From Corynebacterium durum (GTDB taxonomy: Bacteria; Actinomycetota; Actinomycetes; Mycobacteriales; Mycobacteriaceae): DNA of 64,000 bases. Numbering within the stretch: position 1 is the first letter of the stretch; each line of letters starts with the position of its first letter. The position numbers were made by a program, and so were the translations under genes. The DNA is taken from contig NZ_CP047200.1 of assembly GCF_030408675.1 (NCBI RefSeq), positions 372,001-436,000 on the forward strand, in the 5' to 3' direction. Below, piece after piece: positions 9,927-20,026 of this stretch. The notes beneath the pieces are model-generated. The model did not search any database and was not told the DNA's origin. It saw nothing but the letters and a program-made list of their open reading frames with translations.

Positions 9927-10295
9927 CTAGTGTTCGGTGCCGTCTCCCACGCAGAAGAAATTCCCTTCGGGGTCGGTCATGACGGTCCAGCTGAAGCTGC
10001 CGTCTGGCAGGGTTTCGACGCTCTGAGCTACCGCACCGATCGATTCAAGCCTCCGCACTGCAGCTTCGCGGTCGTGGGAACGAAAATCAATGTGCACGCG
10101 GTTTTTGCCTGGGGCGGGGTCATCAACGCGTTGAAAACCTAGGGTGGGGGTGGTGCCTACCATGACAAAGTAGCCTTCGTAGTCCATGATGATGGGAGCG
10201 CCGGTGGCTTCGGACCAGAAGTGGGCCAACGCCCGTGCGTCGGTACAGTCAACAGTGATCATGCCTGGAGTGATGTGAGTGTCCATATCGAACAT
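9927..10295 (-). CDS. VOC (glyoxalase/bleomycin resistance) family protein
   Basis: A 122-aa single-module vicinal-oxygen-chelate protein. ITVDCTDARALAHFWSEATG forms the first beta-alpha unit and NRVHIDFRSHDREAAVRRLESIGA the second, ending in WTVMTDPEGNFFCVGD, a typical VOC C-terminal strand with the metal-ligand glutamate. These proteins are often annotated as glyoxalase-like but the substrate is not inferable. An alternative start is the ATG three codons downstream (MDTHITPG). It is divergent from the following ORF by 14 bp. Confidence 0.85.
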   Translation of the reverse strand: MFDMDTHITPGMITVDCTDARALAHFWSEATGAPIIMDYEGYFVMVGTTPTLGFQRVDDPAPGKNRVHIDFRSHDREAAVRRLESIGAVAQSVETLPDGSFSWTVMTDPEGNFFCVGDGTEH

Positions 10296-10309
10296 TGTAG
10301 CGAAAAAGT

Positions 10310-10661
10310 GTGATGTTTGAACAGTGCCGGGATCACATCCAGATCACTGCCTGTGATGGCACGTCGCTTGTGTATCACCAACGAACCTACGCGTTCTTGC
10401 TGTTTGGAGTGCTCACGCATTATCTGAGATGGTCGCCTGAGCGGGCGGAGCGCCACGTTGCAGAACGGATGGACAATGAGATCCCACCAACATCGGTCGA
10501 TGCGGTGGGAAACCCGCATGATGGTGTCTATCACCAAGCCATGCTCCTCGCCTACGGTGAAGGCTACTGGTGGGAAGACAACGGGTATAACTCGGCAGAA
10601 CCTGAGGATTTTGATGCGTGGTGGTGCCGTTACACCGCTCAACATGGACTCGAGGGGGACT

Positions 10662-10678
<17 letters not shown>
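10310..10678 (+). CDS. Hypothetical protein, 122 aa
   Basis: No family recognised. Soluble, rich in aromatic residues and histidine (YHQRTYAFLLFGVLTHYLRW, GYWWEDNGYN, FDAWWCRYTAQHG). The GTG at 10310 is followed directly by an ATG at 10313, either of which may start translation; no clear SD is visible. Its 3' end overlaps the convergent barstar-like gene by 17 bp. Coding potential is supported by its aromatic-rich but uninterrupted frame and by its tight fit between divergent and convergent neighbours. A small anti-nuclease or toxin-partner role is possible but not shown. Confidence 0.6.
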
Positions 10679-12035
<1,357 letters not shown>

Positions 12036-12045
12036 ACTGGAGGTC

Positions 12046-12669
12046 ATGCTGCATGAACTTTCTCTTCCTGGTGTTTTTCTAGCTAAACCGACCATTCATT
12101 CGGATGAGCGGGGGACGTTTCAGGAGTGGTTTAAGGCCAGTACTTTTGAGGAGGCTACTGGGTTTCCTCTTGATATGCAGCAGGGGAATCTGAGCACGTC
12201 GCGCCGGGGTGTGGTGCGAGGGTTGCATTATGCGGATGTGCCGCCGGGGCAGGCGAAATATGTGACGTGCGTGGCGGGCAGTATTCGGGACGTTGTCGTG
12301 GATGTGCGCCTGGGTTCGCCCACGTTTGGTCAGCATGTGGTGGTGGAGTTGAGTGCGGAGAATCGTCATGCGGTGTTTGTTCCGGTGGGGTTTGCGCACG
12401 GTTTTGCCGCGTTGAGTGACGCGACGGTGATGTATGTAACCACCAGCGAGTATGACCCAGAGATTGAACGGGAGCTTAATCCTTGTGACCCTGCGCTTGC
12501 GATTGAGTGGGGTGTGGCGGAGCCGATTATGTCGGACAAGGATGTCGCCGCCGTCTCGCTTGCCGACGCCCAGTCGCTCGGCGTGCTGCCCACCTTTGAG
12601 GCGTGCACGGAGTACGAGACTATGCTGCGGGACGCGTGGGTGCTGGCCAATGAGGAGGCGGTGCAGTGA
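12046..12669 (+). CDS. rmlC: dTDP-4-dehydrorhamnose 3,5-epimerase
   Basis: Cupin-fold epimerase of the dTDP-rhamnose pathway, 207 aa. Diagnostic segments are [27 protein letters not shown] (catalytic His), [18 protein letters not shown], and [13 protein letters not shown]. The ATG at 12046 matches the family N-terminus ([11 protein letters not shown]), although GGAGG ends only 2 nt upstream; an in-frame ATG at 12010 would add 12 residues and overlap rmlB. No RmlD reductase domain is fused to its C-terminus. It overlaps the rmlA start by 4 bp. Confidence 0.93.
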   Translation: MLHELSLPGVFLAKPTIHSDERGTFQEWFKASTFEEATGFPLDMQQGNLSTSRRGVVRGLHYADVPPGQAKYVTCVAGSIRDVVVDVRLGSPTFGQHVVVELSAENRHAVFVPVGFAHGFAALSDATVMYVTTSEYDPEIERELNPCDPALAIEWGVAEPIMSDKDVAAVSLADAQSLGVLPTFEACTEYETMLRDAWVLANEEAVQ

Positions 12670-13541
12670 AAGGAATTATCCTCGCCGGTGGGACGGGGTC
12701 GCGCTTATGGCCGATTACTCTCGGTGTGAGCAAGCAGCTTGTTCCGGTGTTTGATAAGCCAATGGTGTACTACCCGCTGTCCACCTTGATGTTGGCAGAC
12801 ATTCGGGACATTTTGATTGTGTCCACTCCCCAGGATGTGCCACAGTTTCAACGGCTTTTGGGAGATGGGTCGCAGTTTGGCATTACGTTGTCCTATGCGG
12901 TCCAGGACGCGCCGAGGGGGTTGGCGGATGCGTTTATTGTGGGGGAGGAGCACATCGGTGATGATTCTGTCGCCCTGATTTTGGGCGACAATATTTTCTA
13001 CGGCACGGGCCTGGGAACGCAGCTGCGGCGCTTTAAAAATCCTGATGGCGCGGCGATTTTTGCGTACTGGGTGGCGGAGCCTGAGGCGTATGGTGTGGTG
13101 GAGTTTGACCGGGACGGTCGGGCATTGTCGCTGGTGGAAAAGCCGGATGTGCCGCGGTCACAGTACGCAGTGCCGGGGTTGTATTTTTATGACAATTCCG
13201 TGGTTGAGATGGCGAAGAATCTTCAACCTAGTGCCCGGGGCGAGTTGGAGATTACGGACATTAACCAAGCGTACTTGGACCAAGGGAAATTGCAGGTGCA
13301 GAAGCTTCCCCGTGGCACTGCGTGGCTGGATACGGGCACAGTGGATTTGCTCATGGCTGCAGGTGATTTTGTGCGCACGATTGAGCAGCGGCAAGGGTTG
13401 AAGATTGGATGTCCAGAGGAGGTGGCGTGGCGCATGGGGTTTGTGGATGACCAGCACCTTAGGGAGCGTGCCGACGCCTTGAATAAGTCGGGCTACGGTG
13501 CATATTTGGCGTCTATTCTTGCCCGGGGCAAAGATAATTAG
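12666..13541 (+). CDS. rmlA: Glucose-1-phosphate thymidylyltransferase
   Basis: Nucleotidyltransferase making dTDP-glucose from glucose-1-phosphate and dTTP. It has the N-terminal signature [13 protein letters not shown] followed by [20 protein letters not shown], then [10 protein letters not shown] and [15 protein letters not shown] [12 protein letters not shown]. Length is 291 aa. It uses a GTG start that overlaps the rmlC TGA, indicating coupling. The stop codon shares a 4-bp overlap with the convergent ArsR gene. The fourth pathway gene, rmlD, is not in the window. Confidence 0.95.
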   Translation: MKGIILAGGTGSRLWPITLGVSKQLVPVFDKPMVYYPLSTLMLADIRDILIVSTPQDVPQFQRLLGDGSQFGITLSYAVQDAPRGLADAFIVGEEHIGDDSVALILGDNIFYGTGLGTQLRRFKNPDGAAIFAYWVAEPEAYGVVEFDRDGRALSLVEKPDVPRSQYAVPGLYFYDNSVVEMAKNLQPSARGELEITDINQAYLDQGKLQVQKLPRGTAWLDTGTVDLLMAAGDFVRTIEQRQGLKIGCPEEVAWRMGFVDDQHLRERADALNKSGYGAYLASILARGKDN

Positions 13542-13837
13542 TCGATGCTTGCAATGATGGCTTCGACGCGTTCAAATTGCGCCGAGTTGACGCTGTAGTA
13601 CGCCCATTTTCCGTGTTGTTCGCGGTCGACCAGCCCGGCGGCGGAGAGGCGTTTCATGTGGTGAGTGATGGTGGGGGCGGAGACGTTAAGGGCTTCCGAT
13701 AAATCGCAGGCGCAGATGTTGTCCTCGCCTCGGCGGGCAATCATGTAGAGAATGCGCAGGCGGGTGGGGTCGGCGAGTGCTTTAAAAAGATTGCTGGCCT
13801 TGGAATGTTGTGTGGCCGACAAAGTTACTCGGGACAT
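13538..13837 (-). CDS. ArsR/SmtB family transcriptional regulator
   Basis: A 99-aa winged-helix repressor. [25 protein letters not shown] is the ArsR N-terminal helix pair, [25 protein letters not shown] the recognition-helix region, and [16 protein letters not shown] the wing. The CxC in ICACDL lies where ArsR-type alpha3N sensors carry ELCVCDL, so metal or metalloid sensing through thiols is likely (family knowledge) but the ligand is not certain. An inverted repeat in its promoter (13849-13865) suggests autoregulation. The promoter -10 TATACT lies 7 nt upstream of the ATG, which would make the mRNA leaderless. Confidence 0.9.
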   Translation of the reverse strand: MSRVTLSATQHSKASNLFKALADPTRLRILYMIARRGEDNICACDLSEALNVSAPTITHHMKRLSAAGLVDREQHGKWAYYSVNSAQFERVEAIIASID

Positions 13838-13848
13838 GCAGATAAGTA

Positions 13849-13865
13849 TAACCTAACTTTGGTTA
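13849..13865 (-). promoter_or_regulatory. Putative operator of the ArsR gene
   Basis: Perfect inverted repeat TAACC-N7-GGTTA lies 12-28 nt upstream of the ArsR start, just upstream of and touching a -10-like TATACT on the minus strand. The overlapping minus-strand sequence TTAGGTTA also equals one half-site of the DtxR consensus TTAGGTTAGCCTAACCTAA, so iron control is an alternative. Confidence 0.45.
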
Positions 13866-14114
13866 GCCTCCCTTGTTCTTGTTGTGTCGTTCACGGCGAC
13901 GGCGTTCCTCCTCGGCCTCTGCTGCAGCTTCGGACGCCCTGCGTTTTTTGAACTGCTCAAGTTCCAGCCGCCACAGGAATTCCTCATCATCGTCGGGGCC
14001 TTTAATCAGCGGTTCCACTTCGTCGTCTGACCTACGCCATGTGCTCGGCCCAAATGCTTTCCACAACAGCACAAAAGTGGCAACGAGAAGGAGTAAAAGC
14101 AAAAGACGTCCCAT
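13863..14114 (-). CDS. Small membrane-anchored hypothetical protein, 83 aa
   Basis: One N-terminal hydrophobic segment (RLLLLLLLVATFVLLWKAF, residues 3-21) is followed by an acidic linker and a long charged helix rich in Glu, Arg and Ala (SEAAAEAEEERRRRERH). No domain recognised. The gene ends 25 bp upstream of the ArsR start on the same strand and is divergent from the DUF4229 gene. Conserved small proteins of this architecture are common near menA in corynebacteria, but I infer no function. Confidence 0.7.
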   Translation of the reverse strand: MGRLLLLLLLVATFVLLWKAFGPSTWRRSDDEVEPLIKGPDDDEEFLWRLELEQFKKRRASEAAAEAEEERRRRERHNKNKGG

Positions 14115-14134
14115 GGTTGACTAGGATACCGAGT

Positions 14135-14449
14135 GTGAGTAATTCCTCGGAGATCCCCCAGATTGACCCAGGCTTGCGCGCACGAGCCGCCCGTGACTTT
14201 GCCCTGTATGGTGCGGCGCGGTTGGGGTTGTTCCTCGTGCTCACTGTGGTTATCCAAGGGCTGGCGGTGCTTATCGACGCCCCCGTCCCCCTCGCCATTT
14301 CGGCACTCCTGGCGCTGCTTGTTGCCTTCCCTCTGTCCATGTTTGTGTTCAAAAAACTGCGCGTACGCGTGACACAGGAAATGGCGGCGTGGGATGCGCA
14401 ACGTAAGGCGCACAAGGCGTGGGTGAAAAAGGAACTCTCAGAACGCTAA
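14135..14449 (+). CDS. DUF4229 family membrane protein
   Basis: About 104 aa starting from GTG 14135 (VSNSSEIPQID). Two closely spaced hydrophobic helices (ARLGLFLVLTVVIQGLAVLI and LAISALLALLVAFPLSMFVF) are followed by a basic, helical tail ending KAHKAWVKKELSER, the DUF4229 pattern. The frame is open further upstream to 14039, but the preceding sequence overlaps the divergent gene and does not look coding. It is convergent with menA, sharing a 4-bp stop overlap. Confidence 0.75.
   Translation: MSNSSEIPQIDPGLRARAARDFALYGAARLGLFLVLTVVIQGLAVLIDAPVPLAISALLALLVAFPLSMFVFKKLRVRVTQEMAAWDAQRKAHKAWVKKELSER
14269..14278 (+). repeat. GCTTATCGAC decamer, copy 3
   Basis: Exact copy inside the DUF4229 gene; frame reads VLIDA. 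Followed by GCC. Confidence 0.8.
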
Positions 14450-15339
14450 GCCCCGGCGGAGAAGGCTAAGGCGGCGGCAGTCAGTACTGACCACGCCAGC
14501 ATGGCACGCCCAGTGAGTCCCAGTACGGGAATCAGCGCGGGGCCGGTTGCCCCGCGCATGACCGGGCTGGCGGCCAACCGGGTGAGAAGAAGGGCGGCGA
14601 GTGCCGCGAGCGTCGGCACGCACTGCGTCGCCAGCACCAGTGTGGAGAGGTAGGGTACGGCGACCAGCCCTAACCACAGGCGACGAGTGCCGCGATCGCC
14701 TAGCCGCACTGCCAACGTGCGTTTGCCGGAATCGGTGTCTGAGGGAATGTCGCGGAGATTGTTTGCCAGGTTTACTGCGGCGGAAAAACACCCAATTGAC
14801 ACAGCGCATGTCACGCCGACCCAGGTGAAGCGGCCAGCCTGCGTGTATTCGGTGCCGCACACGGCCACTAGCCCGAAAAACACGAACACTGCGCATTCCC
14901 CCCAGCCGGCATACCCATAGGGGTGTTTCCCGCCGGTGTAGAACCACGCTGCCAGGATGCACAGTGCACCCACAGCGATGAGCCACCACGAACTCATGAC
15001 GCTTAGGAGCGTCCCAGCCACAGATGCCAGCGCAAACGCCCCAAAAGCCGCGTACTTGACGTGTTCCGGCTTGGCCAGCCCTGAGCCGGTAAGCCGCTGC
15101 GGCCCCTGGCGGTCGTCATCTGTGCCGCGAATCCCATCGGAGTAGTCGTTGGCGTAATTGACCCCGACAATCAACGCCCACGCCACCACCATGGCCAACA
15201 TGGCGCGGTAAATACTCGCATTCCCGGACCATGCGGCGGCACCAGTCCCAGCAACGACGGGGGCAAAAGCGTTAGCCCACGTGTGCGGGCGTGCCCCCTG
15301 GAGCCAGTCGTGGAAGGAGGCTCGTGAAGATTCAGGCAT
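14446..15339 (-). CDS. menA: 1,4-dihydroxy-2-naphthoate polyprenyltransferase
   Basis: UbiA-family integral membrane prenyltransferase that attaches the polyprenyl chain to DHNA, giving demethylmenaquinone. The first aspartate-rich motif NYANDYSDGIRGTDD (near residue 60) and the second NNLRDIPSDTDSGKRTLAVRLG (only partly quoted in family tables) are both present, with about eight hydrophobic segments in 297 aa. It is divergent from the glycosyltransferase gene by about 60 bp. Confidence 0.94.
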   Translation of the reverse strand: MPESSRASFHDWLQGARPHTWANAFAPVVAGTGAAAWSGNASIYRAMLAMVVAWALIVGVNYANDYSDGIRGTDDDRQGPQRLTGSGLAKPEHVKYAAFGAFALASVAGTLLSVMSSWWLIAVGALCILAAWFYTGGKHPYGYAGWGECAVFVFFGLVAVCGTEYTQAGRFTWVGVTCAVSIGCFSAAVNLANNLRDIPSDTDSGKRTLAVRLGDRGTRRLWLGLVAVPYLSTLVLATQCVPTLAALAALLLTRLAASPVMRGATGPALIPVLGLTGRAMLAWSVLTAAALAFSAGA

Positions 15340-15400
15340 GCATCTGATACTAGAGTGGAGATGCCAACGAGGTTTATCAGGGTGCGTGGAAAGGACAAAT

Positions 15401-16270
15401 ATGTGGGTTGGTTACGTGTTGGGGCAGGTGGCCAGCTTTTTCCTAACGCTACTTCGAATGCTGCCCTTAGCCATTGCCAACCGATTGAGCAGAACGCGCA
15501 TTCCCCAAGACGGAGACGTGGTCATCTCGCTCACCTCCCACGGTAAGCGCCTGAACAAGGTGCATTTCACTCTTGAATCCATCGCGCGCGGCTACACCAA
15601 GGCCCCCATCGTCCTGTGGCTCGACGAACACGACTACAACGCCCCTCTGCCCGTCAGCCTGCAGCGACTGGTCCACCGCGGGCTCCAAATCCGCTGTTCC
15701 GACGGCGACTACGGCCCCCACACCAAATACTGGAACCAATTCCGCGACGTTGCAGGCACAGGCATCCGCGTTGCCACCATTGATGACGACATGATCTACC
15801 CCGAATGGTTCCTCCAGCGCCTGCTGTTCATCGGCGACCTGCGTAACGACGCCGTGATAGCCTACCGCGCCCACCGCATCGAACTGCGCGACGGACGGAT
15901 GCTGCCCTACGTGAAATGGACGGCAGTGAACACCTCCCAAGCCTCGCTGCTGCACTTTGCCACAGGAGTCTCGGGCGTACTGTATCCCACCAGTTTCATT
16001 GACTACGTGGTTGCCCAAGGTGACACGGAGTTCATAAAACAGTGCCCTCGCGCCGACGACGTGTGGCTGCATGTCTGCGCGCTGCGCTCGGGGCACCCGA
16101 TCAGGCAGGTTTACGCCAAACCCCGGCACTTCGCCGTGGTACCTAGCACTCAGGTTGGTGCCCTCGTCGTAGGAAATACCCTCATGGGGGGCAACGATGA
16201 GCAAATACGGCGGGTCTACACCAATGAGGACATCGCCGCACTGGTTGCCGCCAGCGAACGCGAAGACTAA
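15401..16270 (+). CDS. Glycosyltransferase family protein
   Basis: 289 aa. An N-terminal hydrophobic helix (VGYVLGQVASFFLTLLRMLPLAI) is followed by a GT-A-like domain: VVISLTSHGKRLNKVHFTLESI, APIVLWLDEHDY, and the metal-binding aspartates in IDDDMIYP near residue 130. I infer a membrane-anchored sugar transferase acting in envelope glycan synthesis; donor and acceptor are unknown. ATG 15401 has AAAGGA at 15390-15395; the open frame upstream to 15281 runs back through the menA start and is not used. Convergent with menE with a 4-bp overlap. Confidence 0.75.
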   Translation: MWVGYVLGQVASFFLTLLRMLPLAIANRLSRTRIPQDGDVVISLTSHGKRLNKVHFTLESIARGYTKAPIVLWLDEHDYNAPLPVSLQRLVHRGLQIRCSDGDYGPHTKYWNQFRDVAGTGIRVATIDDDMIYPEWFLQRLLFIGDLRNDAVIAYRAHRIELRDGRMLPYVKWTAVNTSQASLLHFATGVSGVLYPTSFIDYVVAQGDTEFIKQCPRADDVWLHVCALRSGHPIRQVYAKPRHFAVVPSTQVGALVVGNTLMGGNDEQIRRVYTNEDIAALVAASERED

Positions 16271-17397
16271 AACAGGCGCTGCACTGCGCGGCGATCCACC
16301 TTGCCGGGGCCGGTGAGTGGCAGGGCGTCGAGACGTTTCAATTCCTTGGGCAGCTGCCAGCGCGGAAGCTCCGACAACCCGGCGATCACCTGACCCGGTG
16401 ATGCGGGTCCCACATACACCGCCACCACTGCCTGGCCCAGACGCGGGTGTGGAACCCCCACCACACACGCGGCCTTCACCCCGGAAATACCCAGCATGGC
16501 GCTTTCCACCACCTCCGGGTGCAGTTTCAAACCACCTGAATCAATTACTGTGTCAATCCGACCTGTTACCTGCAGACGGCCATCAACCATCTGACCGGTG
16601 TCCTGGGTGGAAAACCACATGGGGTACGCGAACGCCTCATCGTCGGAGGAGTTGCGGTACCCCTGCGCGATCATCGGACCGCCCAGGTGAATACGCTCAC
16701 CTGTCACATGAATGCGTGCACCGGGAATGGGCAGGCCGTTGTAGACGCAGCCCCCCGCAGTTTCCGAGGAACCATAGGTGCACACCACATGAATGCCAAG
16801 TTCGCGGCATTGCCGGCGGGTTGTATCGGCGAGTGGTGCGCCGCCTACGAGGATGGCGTGGAAACGGCGTAGCGCTTCGATGCCACGGAGTTCGTCCATG
16901 GCTTTCAGAAGTTGCAGGGGGACAAGCGAGGTGTAGGTGTAGCCACCGTCGTCGGCCAGCTCGTGTGCTGCGGCGGCGAAGGCTCCAATGCTGAACCCGT
17001 GGCTCACGTCGAGGCATAGTGGTTCATAGCCCGCCACCACGGAGCGCACCAGTACTTGAATGCCTGCGATGTGATGTGGTGGAAGTGCCAAGAGCCACTG
17101 CCCCTCGCCGCCTAGAGCCTTGTGGGTGGCATCTGCTGAACTCACTAGGTTGCGGGGGGTGAGCATAGCGCCTTTGGGGGTTCCTGTGGATCCGGATGTG
17201 GCGACCACTAAGGCAATATCCTCAGAAATGGGTTCGCCCGCCCTCTGGGAAGTCCGCAGCAGTTCGGCGCGGTGAATATCTTCAGCTGGGACAGGAAGGT
17301 AGGTCTCACGTCCGGCTATGGCCAATTCCAGGTTCGGAAGAATATCCTCCGGGTGGGAGGGGGACACGGGAAGAGGTGTTAGCAGACGTGTGCTCAT
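16267..17397 (-). CDS. menE: o-Succinylbenzoate-CoA ligase
   Basis: Adenylate-forming enzyme activating o-succinylbenzoate to its CoA thioester in menaquinone synthesis. The P-loop-like SGSTGTPKGAML motif is near residue 68, followed by TYGSSETAGG, DTGQMVDGRLQVTGRIDTVI and the C-terminal catalytic lysine context TGPGKVDRR. At 376 aa it is shorter than general acyl-CoA ligases but normal for actinobacterial MenE. It completes, with menA, B, C, D, G and J here, almost the whole pathway. Confidence 0.93.
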   Translation of the reverse strand: MSTRLLTPLPVSPSHPEDILPNLELAIAGRETYLPVPAEDIHRAELLRTSQRAGEPISEDIALVVATSGSTGTPKGAMLTPRNLVSSADATHKALGGEGQWLLALPPHHIAGIQVLVRSVVAGYEPLCLDVSHGFSIGAFAAAAHELADDGGYTYTSLVPLQLLKAMDELRGIEALRRFHAILVGGAPLADTTRRQCRELGIHVVCTYGSSETAGGCVYNGLPIPGARIHVTGERIHLGGPMIAQGYRNSSDDEAFAYPMWFSTQDTGQMVDGRLQVTGRIDTVIDSGGLKLHPEVVESAMLGISGVKAACVVGVPHPRLGQAVVAVYVGPASPGQVIAGLSELPRWQLPKELKRLDALPLTGPGKVDRRAVQRLF

Positions 17398-17412
17398 GGC
17401 TATAAAGCCTAG

Positions 17413-17691
17413 CTAAGCACACAACCCCAGGGGAGCTAAACGTTGTGAACGGAACCGTTCAATTTCATTGACGTCGGCAGATTTCTCACAGACCATGAGA
17501 TATGCCAGCTCTACGTCGCTGGGCTGGGCTGGGGTAAGTCCAGAATCGATAAGCCACCATGTAAGGAGATCATCCCGGCTAAAAACGTCAAACATACGAC
17601 GCCGCACAGGAAGCACATCCAATGGGGTGCATGTTCCGCCTGGATCAGTGCGTAACCAGTTGATCACCTTGGACATCGTTGATGCTTTCAA
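17413..17691 (-). CDS. DUF3349 family protein (92 aa)
   Basis: Small helical protein with the DUF3349 pattern: VINWLRT at the N-terminus, DVLPVRRRMFDVFSRDDLLTWW, and a final VNEIERFRSQRLAPLG. Translation probably starts at the TTG at 17691, because a perfect AGGAGG lies 7 nt upstream on the minus strand; the ATG at 17676 (MSKVINW) lacks an SD. Related to the next gene, so the two are tandem paralogues. Function unknown; the family occurs throughout mycobacteria and corynebacteria. Confidence 0.7.
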   Translation of the reverse strand: MKASTMSKVINWLRTDPGGTCTPLDVLPVRRRMFDVFSRDDLLTWWLIDSGLTPAQPSDVELAYLMVCEKSADVNEIERFRSQRLAPLGLCA

Positions 17692-17810
17692 TCAAACGCC
17701 TCCTTTCCTTGTTCTGTGTTGCATGATCTTGGGTGCATAACCACTGAGGTCTCACTACCGTGGGAAAATGCATTAGTTGGTGAACATCAAGTGATTTTAC
17801 AGTCTACACA

Positions 17811-18125
17811 TTACTCAACCGGAAAGCCACTCTCTGCGAGGCGTGTCTTGACCCGTTCAATGTCCTCTGGGTTTGGGACCTGATGGACGCTGTGACGGAT
17901 GTAGTCGCGGATCTGCTTGTCAGTGAAACGGCGAGTAGGGCTGTCTTGTGGTGATGCGTCAATCATTTCCTTGATTACCGCTTCAATATCTTCATTGCTG
18001 AGGTGGCGCTTGAGCACATACAGCACGGCAATATTGTCCTGCGACGGAACGCCCTGGGGGTACCCCCGGCGCAGCCAGTTGATGGCACGTGTGACAATGT
18101 TGTCGCCGGTGTGCTGGTGAGGCAT
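17811..18125 (-). CDS. DUF3349 family protein (104 aa)
   Basis: Complete DUF3349 domain: AINWLRRGYPQGVPSQDNIA, VLYVLKRHLSNEDIEAVI, and the C-terminal NPEDIERVKTRLAESGFPV. A GAGGGAG SD lies upstream of the ATG. It is larger and more typical than the neighbouring 92-aa copy. Function is not known; no DNA-binding or catalytic motif is evident. Confidence 0.8.
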   Translation of the reverse strand: MPHQHTGDNIVTRAINWLRRGYPQGVPSQDNIAVLYVLKRHLSNEDIEAVIKEMIDASPQDSPTRRFTDKQIRDYIRHSVHQVPNPEDIERVKTRLAESGFPVE

Positions 18126-18220
18126 GGGTTGTGTGCTCCCTCGCGGTAAAGAATGGAAAACCGGGCCACAGGTACCAGTGGTGGTCCGGCAGCCCGGATG
18201 GTGATCATCCTCGATACGGA

Positions 18221-18514
18221 TTAGCCCTCTGTGCCAAAGATGTCCCAGGCGAAACTCTCGTAGATCACGCCTTTAGTGATCCACAAAATGCCTGCAATGA
18301 TGGCCACAATAATAACCCCAAAACACAAACCTGCAAGCGTTTTTTGAAAAAGGTTCGCATCTTTGGTGTGCGTCACAGTGCCATCAGGGTTGACGGTCCC
18401 GCTTCCAGAGGCCAAGCGGATACCCACAGCGAAGAGTGCGGGAAGACCAGCGCCCAGTACCAGACCACCGATGATAACCTGCAGCAGGTCAGTCACTATC
18501 TCTACAGCATTCAT
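18221..18514 (-). CDS. Small two-helix membrane protein coupled to the phosphate transporter
   Basis: 97 aa with two hydrophobic segments (VIIGGLVLGAGLPALFAVGIRL near residues 13-34 and AGLCFGVIIVAIIAGILWIT near 60-80) separated by a polar loop. Its ATG overlaps the pit stop codon by 4 bp, so it is translationally coupled to the transporter. This suggests an accessory or structural partner of Pit, but no family function is known to me. Confidence 0.75.
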   Translation of the reverse strand: MNAVEIVTDLLQVIIGGLVLGAGLPALFAVGIRLASGSGTVNPDGTVTHTKDANLFQKTLAGLCFGVIIVAIIAGILWITKGVIYESFAWDIFGTEG

Positions 18515-19755
18515 GAGGATAAGGCCTCCTTGCGTGGGGTGCTAGCAGTGACGTCAGGGGTAGAGGTGCCGTCCTCATCCCATTCGGCATTGACGTTTCC
18601 AGAGTGTACGGGTGCTTTGCGGGACTGCATGTAGATGTATCCGGACAGTCCCAACAGCACAGCAAATGCGGCGAGCACGCCCACCATGTCGTTGGTGAAA
18701 AGGCCAACGCCATGGGCGAGCCACCATGTGGAACAACCAACCAGCGCGGCGGCGGGCAGGGTGATCAACCATGCTGCGGCCATGCGCCCAGCGACGCCCC
18801 AGCGAACTTCGGCCCCTTTACGCCCCAAACCGGTACCCATGATGGAGCCGGTGGCCACGTGCGTGGTGGACAGTGCCATACCGAAGTGTGAGGACGTGAG
18901 GATAATGGCCGCTGACGACATTTCAGCTGCCATGCCCTGTGGGGAGTCGATCTCCACGAGTCCTTTGCCCAGGGTGCGGATGACGCGCCAACCGCCCATC
19001 CAGGTGCCTACGGCAATGGCGATGGCGCAGGCGGCTTTCACCCAGAAGGGGATGGTGGCGTCTTGGTGAAGGTGGCCGGTGGCCACCATGGCTAGGAAGA
19101 TGACACCCATGGTTTTCTGGGCGTCGTTAGTGCCGTGTGCCAGGGATACCAGCGAGGCTGAACCGATCTGGCCCCAGCGGAAGTACCGGTTTTTGCGTTC
19201 TTCGACAACACGGTTGGTGAAAAAGTACACCAGTGCCGTGCCCACCGTGGCCACCAGCCCGGCCACGATGGGAGAGGCGAGTGCGGGAATAACGACCTTT
19301 GCTAACACGCCAGTCCATACAACGCCGCCCATGCCAAGAGATGCGAGGGCTGCACCAATGAGGCCGCCGAACAGGGCATGGGAAGAGCTGGAAGGGATGC
19401 CAAGCAACCAGGTGAGAAGGTTCCAGACGATGCCGCCAATAAGGCCGGCGAATACGACGAGCAAGAGTCGGTGCGCATCGTAGGAGTTGTTCAGATCAAA
19501 CTGTTGGAGGTCTACCACGCCTTTGGCAACGGTGGTTGCCACTTCGATGGACAGGAATGCGCCGATGAGGTTCAGGGTGGCGGACAGGCCGACTGCGACC
19601 TTTGGTTTCAGCGCGCCGGTGGCGATGGAAGTGGCCATTGCATTGCCGGTGTCGTGAAAACCGTTGGTGTAGTCAAAAGCCAGAGCGGTGACAATCACGA
19701 TGAGGAGAATGATCAATTCGGTCACAATTATGGAGTATGCCCGAATGTGCGGCAA
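18511..19755 (-). CDS. pit: Inorganic phosphate transporter (Pit family)
   Basis: Low-affinity phosphate permease, 414 aa, about ten membrane segments. The family signature FDYTNGFHDTGNAMATSIATGA lies near residue 27 (first half) and SLAHGTNDAQKTMG near residue 207 (second half), reflecting the duplicated PHO-4 fold. A hydrophilic C-terminal tail follows. It is followed by a coupled small membrane protein. The upstream gap of 271 bp holds a terminator-like hairpin belonging to the next gene upstream. Confidence 0.94.
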   Translation of the reverse strand: MPHIRAYSIIVTELIILLIVIVTALAFDYTNGFHDTGNAMATSIATGALKPKVAVGLSATLNLIGAFLSIEVATTVAKGVVDLQQFDLNNSYDAHRLLLVVFAGLIGGIVWNLLTWLLGIPSSSSHALFGGLIGAALASLGMGGVVWTGVLAKVVIPALASPIVAGLVATVGTALVYFFTNRVVEERKNRYFRWGQIGSASLVSLAHGTNDAQKTMGVIFLAMVATGHLHQDATIPFWVKAACAIAIAVGTWMGGWRVIRTLGKGLVEIDSPQGMAAEMSSAAIILTSSHFGMALSTTHVATGSIMGTGLGRKGAEVRWGVAGRMAAAWLITLPAAALVGCSTWWLAHGVGLFTNDMVGVLAAFAVLLGLSGYIYMQSRKAPVHSGNVNAEWDEDGTSTPDVTASTPRKEALSS

Positions 19756-19807
19756 TGTTGAACTGGAAAAGCGCCCTTTTGGTGGCGGATGCAGGAAAGT
19801 TAACGAA

Positions 19808-19833
19808 ACAAGGCCCCCATGTGGGGGCCTTGT
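19808..19833 (-). terminator. Hairpin in the gap between the HsdR-N/PAS gene and pit
   Basis: A perfect 11-bp stem (ACAAGGCCCCC with GGGGGCCTTGT) encloses a 4-nt loop. On the minus strand it is followed by TTTCGTT, so it probably terminates the gene ending at 20027, although it lies about 190 bp beyond that stop. The rest of 19756-20026 shows no gene. Confidence 0.7.
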
Positions 19834-20026
19834 AGTGTACTTGGGTGATCAATTAATGGTGTGGTACCAACTTATTCACCAGTGGTTTTCGGTTTTGATT
19901 CGCGCAGCGCACCCAAAAATCACCTAGATTTTCACCGTGCCTCCTCCCACAGTAAAAATCGAAACCACGCAGGTGAATTTTAGGTTAATTCTTAGTGCTG
20001 TCCGCCACTTTTGTCACAGTAGAACG

